A stretch of 48,823 nt of DNA, from NCBI GenBank assembly GCA_910577665.1, contig CAJTOJ010000029.1, forward strand, positions 1 to 48,823, given 5' to 3'. Shown piece after piece: positions 7,146 to 15,676 of the stretch. Under the pieces are notes generated by a model. That model was not told where the DNA came from, did not search any database, and worked only from the letters and a program-made list of their open reading frames with translations. Position 1 is the stretch's first letter. Each line of letters starts with the position of its first letter. This DNA is from an uncultured Acetatifactor sp. Lineage in GTDB: Bacteria > Bacillota > Clostridia > Lachnospirales > Lachnospiraceae. A program made the position numbers and the translations under genes.

Positions 7146-10100
7146 ATGACAGATACAAAGATTTGGGCCGAAAAGGTCGTAATTCCAACCTATGAGATCG
7201 GACAGGCGGAGAAAAATCCCATTTTCCTGGACAGGCGGGTCTATCAGGGAAGTACGGGCAAGGTGTACCCCTACCCCACCATTGAGAAGCTCAGCGACCA
7301 GAAGGTGGATAAGGAATATGAGGCGGTCTTTCTGGAAAATGAGTACTTGAAAGTCATGGTACTCCCTGCTCTGGGGGGACGGATCCAGAGAGCCTATGAC
7401 AAGACCAACGGGTATGATTTTGTCTATTACAACCATGTGATCAAGCCTGCACTGGTGGGGCTTACCGGCCCCTGGATCTCCGGCGGCATTGAGTTCAACT
7501 GGCCCCAGCATCACAGGCCTACCACCTTCCTGCCCGTGGACTATGTGCTAAAGGAGAAGGAGGACGGCAGTGTCTCGGTACTGCTCAATGATGTGGACCA
7601 GATGTATGGCACGAAGGGCATTGCAAAGATCAGCCTGTATCCGGGAAAAGCCTACATAGAGATCACCGGGCAGCTATACAACCGGACAGCGCTGCCCCAG
7701 ACCTTCCTGTGGTGGGCCAACCCGGCGGTTCCGGTCAACGAGAATACCCAGTCTGTATTCCCGCCGGATGTCCATGCGGTGATGGATCATGGCAAGCGGG
7801 ATGTGTCCCGGTTCCCCATCGCCACAGGGGTGTACTATAAAAAAGATTACAGCGAGGGCGTGGACATCTCCCGGTATATAAACATCCCGGTGCCCACCTC
7901 CTACATGGCAGAAAAGTCCAGGTATGATTTTGTAGGGGGATATGACTATGGCGTGGGGGCAGGCATCCTCCATGTGGCGGACCACCACATCTCCCCCGGC
8001 AAGAAACAGTGGACCTGGGGTTGCGGGGATTTCGGAAAAGCCTGGGACCGTAACCTGACGGATGAGGATGGTCCTTATGTGGAACTGATGACAGGTGTGT
8101 TTACCGACAACCAGCCGGACTTTACCTGGCTGAAGCCTTTTGAGGAGAAGGTATTCTGCCAGTATTTCATGCCCTACAAGGCTCTTGGACAGGTGAAGAA
8201 CGCCACAACCCAGGCGGCGGTATCCCTGGATTACGATGGGGCGCAGGCTGTTGTGAGGGTCTATGCCACCAGCGTCTATGAACAGGCCACAGTGGAACTG
8301 TGGGCGGCGGACAGACAGATTCTGAAGGAGACAGTGTCCGTCAGCCCGGTGGCGATCTATGAGAAACAGGTGCCCTGTGAGGGCGTGAGGGAGGAGGAGC
8401 TGTATCTGGCAGTCTATGCCGGGGGGGAGTGCCTGGTGGAATACCAGCCGGAAAAGGCAGGGATTCCAAAGCTGCCGGAGCCTGCCAAAGCTGCCCAAGA
8501 GCCTTCCCGGATCCAGACCAACGAGGAACTGTATCTGACCGGACAACATATTGAACAGTACCGCCATGCCACTTATCTGCCAGATCCCTATTATCTGGAA
8601 GGCCTGAAGAGAGATCCGGGGGACATCCGTATCAACAATGCCTATGGTCTGCTGCTCATGAGAAGAGGCAGGTTTGAGGAGAGCCAGAAGTACCTGGAAA
8701 AAGCCCTGGAGCGGCTGACGGAGAAAAATCCCAATCCTTACCACAGCGAGGCCTATTACCTGCTGGGATTATGCCTGTTTTACCAGGGGAAGGAGGAAGA
8801 GGCCTATGATGCTTTCTACAAGGCCTCCTGGAGCAGCGAGCAGCAGGAGAAGAGCTTCTACTACCTGGCAGCCATAGATGCCAGGCGGGGACGATTGGGG
8901 AAGGCCTATGCACATGTAGAGCGGTCCCTGGTGAAGAATGCCCATAATGTGAAAGCCAGGGGACTGAGGGCTTATCTGCTTCGCAGGCTTGACAGGACCA
9001 GGGAAGCCCTGGCACAGGTGCAGGATAATCTGGGACTGGATCCTTTTGACTTTGTCTCTGGCAATGAGCAGATCCTTCTGGAGGGAGACCCGGAAGGGAT
9101 CAAGAGACAAAAGCTGTATGGCTTGATGCGGGATTTTGTGGAGAATTACTTGATGACAGCCAGGGACTACGCGGAATGGGGTGCCTATGGGGAGGCAATT
9201 GCCCTGCTGCAAGGCTGTACAAAAGACTGGCCCATGCTTGCGTACTACAAGTCATATTACCTGTGGCAGAAGGAAGTGGCCGGGAAGTGCAGCTTAGGGA
9301 AGGAGAACGGCAGGGAAAGGAAGGATTGTGCCGGGGAGAAGGCAGGTGCCCGGGAAGCCATAGACACCCTTCTGGCAGAAGCCGAGAAAATGGCGCCGGA
9401 TTACTGTTTTCCCAACAAGCTGGAGGACATTGCCGTGCTCCGGTTTGCCATGGGGCAGGGATGTCATGCCAAGGCACCCTATTACCTTGGCAACCTGTAT
9501 TATGACAAACTCCAGTGGCAGGAGTCGGTGAGCCTGTGGGAGATGTCTGCCCGGGCGGATACGCATTTCCCCACGGTACACCGCAATCTGGCTCTGGCTT
9601 ATTATAACAAATGCAAGGAACCGGAAAATGCCAGCTGGGAGATGGAGACGGCATTCCTTCTGGATCCTTCAGATGTGCGGATCTTCCTGGAACTGGATCA
9701 GCTCCACAGGAAGCTGGGCTGGAGTTTTGAGAAGCGCCTGGCAGATTACGAAGCGCACCAGGAACTGCTGGAGGGCCGGGACGACTTGTATACAGAATAT
9801 ATCACCCTGGTGAACCTCACGGGACACCATGAGAAAGCTTACGACTGTATGATGCAACACAAATTCCATCCCTGGGAGGGCGGTGAGGGAAAGATTACCA
9901 CCCAGTATACCCTGGCCCTTCTTGCCATGGCGCAAAAGGCGCTTGGGGACAAGGCGTATGGGAAAGCGGAAGAACTGCTTAGAAAGGCCTTTTCATACCC
10001 GGAGAACCTGGGTGAGGGGAAGCTGGAAGGCACCAGGGACAATCACCTGTACTACCACCTGGGCCTTGCACTGGAGGGACAGGGAAGAAGGGAGGAGGCC

Positions 10101-10514
10101 CGGGAATGCTTTGTCAATGCGACCCAGGGAACCGATGAACCTGCGGGAGCCATGTACTACAATGACCAGCCTGCGGATATGATCCTGTACCAGGGACTGT
10201 CCTACTTAAAACTGGGTAAGACCCGGGAAGCCAGGGCCAGATTCTACCGCTTGATCGACTATGGGGAGCAGCACCTGGAAGACCAGGTCAGGATTCCGTA
10301 TTTTGCAGTATCCCTGCCAGAATTTTTGATCTTCGATGAGGATGATACCTTGCGCAACCGTGCCCATTGTTATTATCTGTGCGCCCTGGGCAACCTGGGA
10401 CTGGGGGACCGGGAAAAGGCAGCCGGATACCTGGAACAGGCCCTGGAGACAGAACCCTCCCACATGATGTGCAGGGTGTATCAAAGACAGATGGGGATTT
10501 TGGACATTTCTTGA
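7146..10514 (+). CDS. DUF5107 domain protein with tetratricopeptide repeats
   Basis: A 1122-residue soluble protein. The N-terminal third (about 30-320) matches DUF5107: an FLENEYLKVMVLPALGGRI block, then GPWISGGIEFNWPQHHRPTT and the WTWGCGDFGKAWDRNLTDED signature. This region resembles the galactose-mutarotase/aldose-epimerase-like fold. From about residue 460 to the end there are many TPR-like helical pairs (for example NAYGLLLMRRGRFEESQKYL, EAYYLLGLCLFYQGKEEEA, YYHLGLALEGQGRREEARE). Activity is unproven; the family usually sits in carbohydrate loci and may bind or modify sugars. The start has AAAGGAGGAAAGC just upstream. A Lys/Glu-rich insert near residues 715-740 is probably a loop. It is the likely target of the divergent AraC regulator. 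Confidence 0.85.
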   Translation: MTDTKIWAEKVVIPTYEIGQAEKNPIFLDRRVYQGSTGKVYPYPTIEKLSDQKVDKEYEAVFLENEYLKVMVLPALGGRIQRAYDKTNGYDFVYYNHVIKPALVGLTGPWISGGIEFNWPQHHRPTTFLPVDYVLKEKEDGSVSVLLNDVDQMYGTKGIAKISLYPGKAYIEITGQLYNRTALPQTFLWWANPAVPVNENTQSVFPPDVHAVMDHGKRDVSRFPIATGVYYKKDYSEGVDISRYINIPVPTSYMAEKSRYDFVGGYDYGVGAGILHVADHHISPGKKQWTWGCGDFGKAWDRNLTDEDGPYVELMTGVFTDNQPDFTWLKPFEEKVFCQYFMPYKALGQVKNATTQAAVSLDYDGAQAVVRVYATSVYEQATVELWAADRQILKETVSVSPVAIYEKQVPCEGVREEELYLAVYAGGECLVEYQPEKAGIPKLPEPAKAAQEPSRIQTNEELYLTGQHIEQYRHATYLPDPYYLEGLKRDPGDIRINNAYGLLLMRRGRFEESQKYLEKALERLTEKNPNPYHSEAYYLLGLCLFYQGKEEEAYDAFYKASWSSEQQEKSFYYLAAIDARRGRLGKAYAHVERSLVKNAHNVKARGLRAYLLRRLDRTREALAQVQDNLGLDPFDFVSGNEQILLEGDPEGIKRQKLYGLMRDFVENYLMTARDYAEWGAYGEAIALLQGCTKDWPMLAYYKSYYLWQKEVAGKCSLGKENGRERKDCAGEKAGAREAIDTLLAEAEKMAPDYCFPNKLEDIAVLRFAMGQGCHAKAPYYLGNLYYDKLQWQESVSLWEMSARADTHFPTVHRNLALAYYNKCKEPENASWEMETAFLLDPSDVRIFLELDQLHRKLGWSFEKRLADYEAHQELLEGRDDLYTEYITLVNLTGHHEKAYDCMMQHKFHPWEGGEGKITTQYTLALLAMAQKALGDKAYGKAEELLRKAFSYPENLGEGKLEGTRDNHLYYHLGLALEGQGRREEARECFVNATQGTDEPAGAMYYNDQPADMILYQGLSYLKLGKTREARARFYRLIDYGEQHLEDQVRIPYFAVSLPEFLIFDEDDTLRNRAHCYYLCALGNLGLGDREKAAGYLEQALETEPSHMMCRVYQRQMGILDIS

Positions 10515-10539
10515 CTTTAGCCTGGATTTTGCCTATACT
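10511..10539 (+). promoter_or_regulatory. Promoter overlapping the end of the DUF5107/TPR gene
   Basis: TTGACT (10511-10516), 17-base spacer, TATACT (10534-10539); the -35 includes the TGA stop of the preceding gene. The next gene starts at 10753, so the transcript would have a leader of about 205 bases with no recognisable riboswitch. It may drive the deacetylase gene and possibly the pyr genes. Confidence 0.6.
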
Positions 10540-10752
10540 ATTTATGGAAAAGAGATGTGCAATTATGGTATTGCAATCCTTCCTGGCATCTTTTCCGCAT
10601 AGGTGCGTAAAGCACTGGCAATTACATTTTGCCAATGGTGGTGTGAACGGAAACGATTGCTACAAATATGATGGAAATATGATGCATCTGCCTTCTATGA
10701 TAGGAAAGAAACCAATCTGACACAATGCAGATCGGAGAAGGAAGGGAAGTAT

Positions 10753-11841
10753 ATGAGACAAAAGAGCAAGAGAATCCTTTTTCCTGCTTTATCGGCGGCG
10801 GTCCTGCTGGGCGTGCTGGCAGGATGCGGCGCCAGGGAAGAAGGCAAGGTGCAGTTGGAGAGCCTGTCTGCGACAGATCTGCTGTCTGGAGAAGAGGAAT
10901 CCGGAAGGAATCTGGCTGGAGAGCCGGCATCTGGTGGAAAGGATGAGGAGACAGCAGGCCAGGGGAAAACGCCGGAAGGGGACAGTGCAGATGGAAGTCC
11001 CACAGAGGGTGCCCTGGCTGGAAATAGCAGTACAGGAGCCTCTGGAAGTCCGGACGGTTCAAAGGGACAGGACACTGGCAGCCTGGGGGAAAGCCCCAGG
11101 CCGGTTCCCCAGATCGTGGAGAATCCTTTTGTGGACAAGCTCACGGAGGAAGGAATAGGCTGGGGGCTTGGTTTCGGGGATCCAGGTACCCAGCCTGTGG
11201 GAAATGTATCATCGGAGGAGCTTGTCCAGTACAGTGGCTATTTCTGCGGGGACGGGCAGGAGCAGGTGATTTATCTTACCTTTGACTGTGGTTATGAGAA
11301 TGGGAATACAGAACCGATTCTGGATGCCTTGAAAAAACATGACGCTCCGGCTACCTTTTTCGTGGTGGGACACTACCTGGAGACACAGCCAGAGCTGGTG
11401 AAGCGTATGACAGAGGAAGGACACGCGGTGGGCAATCACACCTATCACCACCATGATATCAACACACTGGATGGGGAGGCTTTCCGGAAGGAGCTGGGAG
11501 ATGTGGCATCCCTGTTCCAGGAGATCACAGGGCAGGAACTTTCCCCTTACTACCGTCCCCCCGAAGGAAAATGTGGCAGCACCAATATGCGGCTGGCCCA
11601 GGAGGAAGGGTATTTTACCTGCTTCTGGAGTCTGGCCTATGTGGACTGGGATGCGGACAACCAGCCGACCCACCAGGAGGCTCTGGATAAGCTCACTTCC
11701 CGGATCCATCCGGGAGCCATTGTGCTGTTGCATAATACGTCTGCCACCAACGGGGAGATCCTGGATGAGCTGCTTACCAAATGGGAAGAGATGGGGTACA
11801 CATTTGCACCTCTGTCAGAGCTGGTGCAGGGAAAGCCGTGA
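10753..11841 (+). CDS. Polysaccharide deacetylase lipoprotein (PdaA-like NodB domain)
   Basis: Predicted to remove N-acetyl groups from peptidoglycan sugars outside the cell. The lipoprotein signal ends with LAGCG (Cys25). A low-complexity Gly/Ser/Glu-rich linker follows (about 26-115). The NodB domain has motif 1 LTFDCGYENG (Asp-Cys where many enzymes have Asp-Asp), motif 2 GNHTYHHHD, motif 3 RPPEGK, a WSLAYVDWD block and motif 5 IVLLHNT. Motif choice and length are closest to PdaA, which acts on spore cortex muramic acid, although PdaA itself is not usually a lipoprotein. The ATG follows GAAGGAAGGG. The gap of 106 bases to pyrC has no clear terminator. Confidence 0.88.
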   Translation: MRQKSKRILFPALSAAVLLGVLAGCGAREEGKVQLESLSATDLLSGEEESGRNLAGEPASGGKDEETAGQGKTPEGDSADGSPTEGALAGNSSTGASGSPDGSKGQDTGSLGESPRPVPQIVENPFVDKLTEEGIGWGLGFGDPGTQPVGNVSSEELVQYSGYFCGDGQEQVIYLTFDCGYENGNTEPILDALKKHDAPATFFVVGHYLETQPELVKRMTEEGHAVGNHTYHHHDINTLDGEAFRKELGDVASLFQEITGQELSPYYRPPEGKCGSTNMRLAQEEGYFTCFWSLAYVDWDADNQPTHQEALDKLTSRIHPGAIVLLHNTSATNGEILDELLTKWEEMGYTFAPLSELVQGKP

Positions 11842-11947
11842 CGGGAATGCTTCCATGCAGGGATTCCTTTTTCAGAAGAACCCGATGCCCTATGGCACAA
11901 AAAGACAGACCCTTATGGAAGAACAGGCAGGAATGGAGGAGGTTTGG

Positions 11948-13291
11948 ATGTTACTGATTCACAACGGGTATATGATAGACCCCAGATCGGGAATGGAGGG
12001 AAAGCTGGATATTCTCATCAAAGAAGGACAGATCGTGCAGATCGCTCCTAACATACAGGTTCCAGGGTCCTGTGAGACCCTGGACGCCCAGGGACTGCTG
12101 GTGGCTCCTGGACTGGTGGATATCCATGTGCATTTCAGGGATCCTGGCTTTCCGGAAAAAGAAGATATCCATACCGGGGCCAGGGCAGCGGCAAAGGGAG
12201 GCTTTACCACAGTGGTGATGATGGCCAACACCAGACCACCCATTGATAACGTGGATACCCTCTGTGATGTGCTGGAGCGGGGAAAGGACACCGGGATCCA
12301 TGTGAGGAGCTGTGCCAATGTGACCATGGGTATGAAGGGGAAAGAACTGACTCCTATGAAGGAGCTGGCAGAGGCAGGGGCAGCAGGATTCACAGATGAT
12401 GGGATTCCCCTGCTGGATGCAGATATTGTCCGGCGGGCCATGGAAGAGGCAGCAGCCTTGCACATGCCTGTCAGTTTCCATGAGGAAGATCCTGCCTTGA
12501 TAGAGAATAACGGCATCAACAAGGGAAAGGCAAGCGCCTATTTCGGGATCGGCGGATCCCCCAGAGAGGCGGAGATCCGGCTGGTGGAGAGGGATCTGAA
12601 GCTGGCACTGGAGACAGGGGCCTGTATCCATATCCAGCATATCAGCGCCAGGGAATCGGTGGAACTGGTGCGCAGGGCCAAGGCATGTCAGGCTGACGTA
12701 TGCCGGGATGGGATCACCGGCCAGGGGGTGGAGGAAAACAGGGGAACCCAGGTGGCAGCAGCGGTCCGGATCCATGCAGAGGCAACTCCCCATCATTTTA
12801 CCTTGACAGAAGAAGCAGTCATCCAGTATGGCAGCCTGGCCAAGATGAATCCTCCTCTTAGGGAGGAAGCAGACAGACAGGCCATCCTCCAGGGGCTGGC
12901 AGACGGCACCATTGATATCATTGCCACGGACCATGCCCCCCACACAGTGGAGGAGAAGGGGCGGGATATCACAAAGGCCCCAAGCGGGATCATCGGCCTG
13001 GAGACAGCCCTGGCCCTGGGTATCACGGAACTGGTGAAGAAGGGATATCTGACCATGAGGCAGCTTCTGGAGCGGATGAGTACCGGCCCGGCAGCCATGT
13101 ACGGCCTGGATGCAGGATATCTGGCAGAGGGAGGGCCTGGGGATCTGGTGCTGTTTGATCCGGATGGGGAAGTGGTCTGTGGGGAGTATACCTCCCGTTC
13201 CTCCAACACGCCTTTTACAGGCTGGCATTTGAAGGGACAGGTAAAGGCCACTGTGTGTGGTGGCAGGATCGTATATAGAGATGGTCTGTAA
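11948..13291 (+). CDS. pyrC: Dihydroorotase
   Basis: Third step of pyrimidine synthesis: reversible cyclisation of carbamoyl-aspartate to dihydroorotate, a zinc enzyme of the amidohydrolase fold. Visible are the metal site DIHVHFRDPG (His60, His62), MANTRPP, HIQHISA, ATPHHF and IATDHAPHT. The start is ATG 11948 behind GGAGGAGG (11935-11942), giving 447 residues. The open frame runs further upstream but overlaps the deacetylase gene in another frame. About 23 extra residues sit between RRAKACQADV and IHAEATPHHF compared with the compact form I know of this segment. That lengthens the protein slightly but leaves the metal ligands intact. Confidence 0.94.
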   Translation: MLLIHNGYMIDPRSGMEGKLDILIKEGQIVQIAPNIQVPGSCETLDAQGLLVAPGLVDIHVHFRDPGFPEKEDIHTGARAAAKGGFTTVVMMANTRPPIDNVDTLCDVLERGKDTGIHVRSCANVTMGMKGKELTPMKELAEAGAAGFTDDGIPLLDADIVRRAMEEAAALHMPVSFHEEDPALIENNGINKGKASAYFGIGGSPREAEIRLVERDLKLALETGACIHIQHISARESVELVRRAKACQADVCRDGITGQGVEENRGTQVAAAVRIHAEATPHHFTLTEEAVIQYGSLAKMNPPLREEADRQAILQGLADGTIDIIATDHAPHTVEEKGRDITKAPSGIIGLETALALGITELVKKGYLTMRQLLERMSTGPAAMYGLDAGYLAEGGPGDLVLFDPDGEVVCGEYTSRSSNTPFTGWHLKGQVKATVCGGRIVYRDGL

Positions 13292-13404
13292 AAACCGCAG
13301 GCATAAAGAGTTCTCATTTTATCCCCGGAAAGTGACAGAAGGTCTGGAAAGCAGATTGAGTCTGGCCTGGCAGAAGGATCATGAAAGAGAAAGGATCATT
13401 AGAT

Positions 13405-14178
13405 ATGAAGCAGAAGCAAAGTACCACAGTGCTGTCCCAGCAGGAGATAGCCCCAGGGATCTTCGATATGTGGATCAGAACCGGTCTGGCCGCGCAGGCT
13501 GTCCCTGGACAATTCATCGGCGTCTATCCCAGGGATAAGAGTACCCTCCTGCCCCGCCCTATCAGCATCTGCGAGGCGGATCGGGGAAGAGGGGCCCTGC
13601 GTATAGTGTACCGTATTGCAGGTGCAGGGACGGAAGAATTCTCTCATTACAGACAGGGGGATTCCATAGAGATCCTGGGAACCCTGGGAAACGGATTCCC
13701 TCTGGAAGCGGCAAAGGGTAAGAGGGCGTTTCTCATGGGAGGCGGCATCGGTATCCCGCCGATGCTGGAACTGGCCAAATGTCTGGAGGCGGAATGCAAG
13801 ACCATAATCGTGGGTTACCGGGACAGCCGGACTTTCCTGCGGGATGATCTGGAGCGGTATGGGAAGGTATACCTGGCTACAGAGGACGGCAGTGTGGGAA
13901 CCAGGGGAAATGTGATGGATGCCATTGCCGAAGGTGCGCTGGAGGCGGACGTGATTTATGCCTGTGGCCCTATGCCCATGTTGCGGGCCGTCAAGGTATA
14001 CGCCCAGGAGAAGGGGATCCCGGCATATATCTCACTGGAGGAACACATGGCCTGTGGCGTGGGTGCCTGTCTGGGCTGTGTGGTGAAAACCAGGGAAGTG
14101 GATCACCATTCCCATGTGCACAATGCCCGGATCTGTACAGACGGGCCTGTGTTTGAGGCAGGAGAAGTGCAGATATGA
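13405..14178 (+). CDS. pyrK: Dihydroorotate dehydrogenase electron-transfer subunit
   Basis: Iron-sulfur/FAD subunit that passes electrons from PyrD to NAD+. The FAD site is seen as LLPRPISI, the NAD site as MGGGIGIPPMLELAK, and the [2Fe-2S] cluster as the cysteines of EEHMACGVGACLGC plus a later ARICTDGPVF cysteine. I prefer ATG 13405 (MKQKQS), which has AAAGGA nine bases upstream. The earlier ATG at 13381 has its AAGGA only two bases away, too close. The last four bases overlap the start of the acetyltransferase gene (ATGA), so the two are translationally coupled. Confidence 0.93.
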   Translation: MKQKQSTTVLSQQEIAPGIFDMWIRTGLAAQAVPGQFIGVYPRDKSTLLPRPISICEADRGRGALRIVYRIAGAGTEEFSHYRQGDSIEILGTLGNGFPLEAAKGKRAFLMGGGIGIPPMLELAKCLEAECKTIIVGYRDSRTFLRDDLERYGKVYLATEDGSVGTRGNVMDAIAEGALEADVIYACGPMPMLRAVKVYAQEKGIPAYISLEEHMACGVGACLGCVVKTREVDHHSHVHNARICTDGPVFEAGEVQI

Positions 14179-14651
14179 TCAGACACGGGACAGAAAGGGA
14201 CGTGGGGCAATTGCTGGCATATGAGCACGGTATCAACAGGGAGGAGCTGGTTAACAGCATAAGAGCCGGACGGGTTCTTTTGCTGATGGAGACAGACACC
14301 CTGGTAGGGTGGCTGCGGTATAACCTGTTCTGGGACAATACGCCGTTTCTGAATATGCTGTACATTCTGGAACCATACCGGGGAATGGGACATGGCAGCA
14401 GGCTGGTGGGGCATTGGGAGGCAGAGATGGCGGCAAGACAATATGGAAGGGTGCTGACCTCCACCCTGTCCAGCGAGCAGGCCCAGTTTTTCTACCGGAA
14501 ACAGGGCTATGTGGACTGTGGTGCCTTGAAGCTGCCAGAGGAACCTTTGGAGATTCTGTTTCGGAAAGATCTGCCTGCCCCTAAGGACAAAAGGGTAGAA
14601 TGGGATGGTGACGCAGGATTGCACAACAGGGTAGCGGAACAGGAAGAGTAA
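14175..14651 (+). CDS. GNAT-family N-acetyltransferase inside the pyr operon
   Basis: A 158-residue acetyl-CoA-dependent acyltransferase fold. The acetyl-CoA loop is seen as LEPYRGMGHGSRLV (about 73-86), with a following helix and a C-terminal QAQFFYRKQGYVDCG strand-turn typical of the family. The substrate is unknown. It starts within the stop codon of pyrK and ends 18 bases before pyrD, so it is made together with the two subunits of the same enzyme. It may modify a small molecule or protein, or may simply have been inserted into the operon. Confidence 0.85.
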   Translation: MIRHGTERDVGQLLAYEHGINREELVNSIRAGRVLLLMETDTLVGWLRYNLFWDNTPFLNMLYILEPYRGMGHGSRLVGHWEAEMAARQYGRVLTSTLSSEQAQFFYRKQGYVDCGALKLPEEPLEILFRKDLPAPKDKRVEWDGDAGLHNRVAEQEE

Positions 14652-14669
14652 CAGGTAAAGGAGTTTTTC

Positions 14670-15578
14670 ATGAATACACAAGTAGAGATAGCAGGTGTAA
14701 CCTTTCAGAATCCGGTCATGACTGCCTCCGGAACCTTTGGTTCCGGTATGGAATATGCGCAGTTTGTGGATCTGAACAGGTTGGGAGCCGTGGTCACAAA
14801 AGGGGTTGCCAATGTGCCATGGCCGGGAAATCCCACTCCCAGGGTAGCGGAGGTCTATGGGGGAATGCTCAATGCCATTGGTCTTCAGAATCCGGGGATA
14901 GATGTGTTCCTGGAGCGGGATATCCCGTTTCTCAAAAAATATGACACCCGGATCATTGTCAATGTCTGTGGCAAGACCGTAGAAGACTATGTGGAGGTAG
15001 TGGAACGTCTCTCCCATGAGGAAGCGGTATCCATGCTGGAGATCAATGTGTCCTGCCCCAATGTGAAGGAGGGAGCTATCGCTTTCGGCCAGAGGGCAGA
15101 TGCCCTGTTCCAGATTACCCAGAAGATCAAGCGCCATGCCAGGCAGCCTGTGATCATGAAGCTCAGTCCCAATGTGACGGATATCACGGAGATGGCCAGG
15201 GCGGCAGAGGCGGCGGGGGCAGATGCCTTGTCTTTGATCAATACCATCACTGGCATGAAGATCGACATCCACAAGCGCAGATTTGCCATAGCCAACAAGA
15301 CAGGAGGTATGAGCGGTCCGGCTATCAAGCCCATTGCCGTGCGTATGGTCTATCAGACAGCCCGGGCGGTGCGGATTCCTGTCATTGGCATGGGAGGCAT
15401 TGCCACGGCGGAGGATGCTATAGAGTTCCTGCTGGCAGGGGCCAGCGCTGTGAGCATCGGTGCCATGAACTTTGTGAATCCGTACACCACTCTGGAAGTG
15501 ATCCAGGGGATAGAAGAATACATGGAGAAATACCATGTGGAGAAGGTGACGGATCTGATCGGGGCAGTAGGCGAGTAG
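14670..15578 (+). CDS. pyrD: Dihydroorotate dehydrogenase, class 1B catalytic subunit
   Basis: Oxidises dihydroorotate to orotate on FMN and passes electrons to PyrK. The 302 residues show NPVMTASGTFG, LNAIGLQNPG, the catalytic-loop motif INVSCPNVKEG (Cys129 as base, as in class 1B) and the FMN phosphate region GMGGIATAEDAIEFLLAGASAV. The start follows TAAAGGAGTTTTTC. The rest of the pathway (pyrB, pyrE, pyrF, carA/B) is not in this window. Confidence 0.95.
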   Translation: MNTQVEIAGVTFQNPVMTASGTFGSGMEYAQFVDLNRLGAVVTKGVANVPWPGNPTPRVAEVYGGMLNAIGLQNPGIDVFLERDIPFLKKYDTRIIVNVCGKTVEDYVEVVERLSHEEAVSMLEINVSCPNVKEGAIAFGQRADALFQITQKIKRHARQPVIMKLSPNVTDITEMARAAEAAGADALSLINTITGMKIDIHKRRFAIANKTGGMSGPAIKPIAVRMVYQTARAVRIPVIGMGGIATAEDAIEFLLAGASAVSIGAMNFVNPYTTLEVIQGIEEYMEKYHVEKVTDLIGAVGE

Positions 15579-15612
15579 GCAATGGCCCTGTAAGCGTGTA
15601 GGCACAAACCAG

Positions 15613-15641
15613 GCATATTTTCCAACAATCCTTCATATAGA
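15613..15641 (+). promoter_or_regulatory. Sigma-E-like sporulation promoter for the SipL-like gene
   Basis: GCATATT (15613-15619) matches the B. subtilis sigma-E -35 pattern kmATATT exactly. After 14 bases comes CATATAGA (15634-15641), a partial match to the -10 CATACAhT. The start codon is 36 bases downstream. The gene product is a spore morphogenetic protein, which supports the reading. Confidence 0.5.
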
Positions 15642-15676
15642 TAGCTATACCAGTATATATGTATGGAGGTATTTTT

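Noticed and set aside
11453..11947. Long upstream extension of the dihydroorotase frame
   Set aside because: It overlaps the deacetylase gene in another frame and has no domain; the real start at 11948 has GGAGGAGG and the MLLIHNGYMIDP opening.
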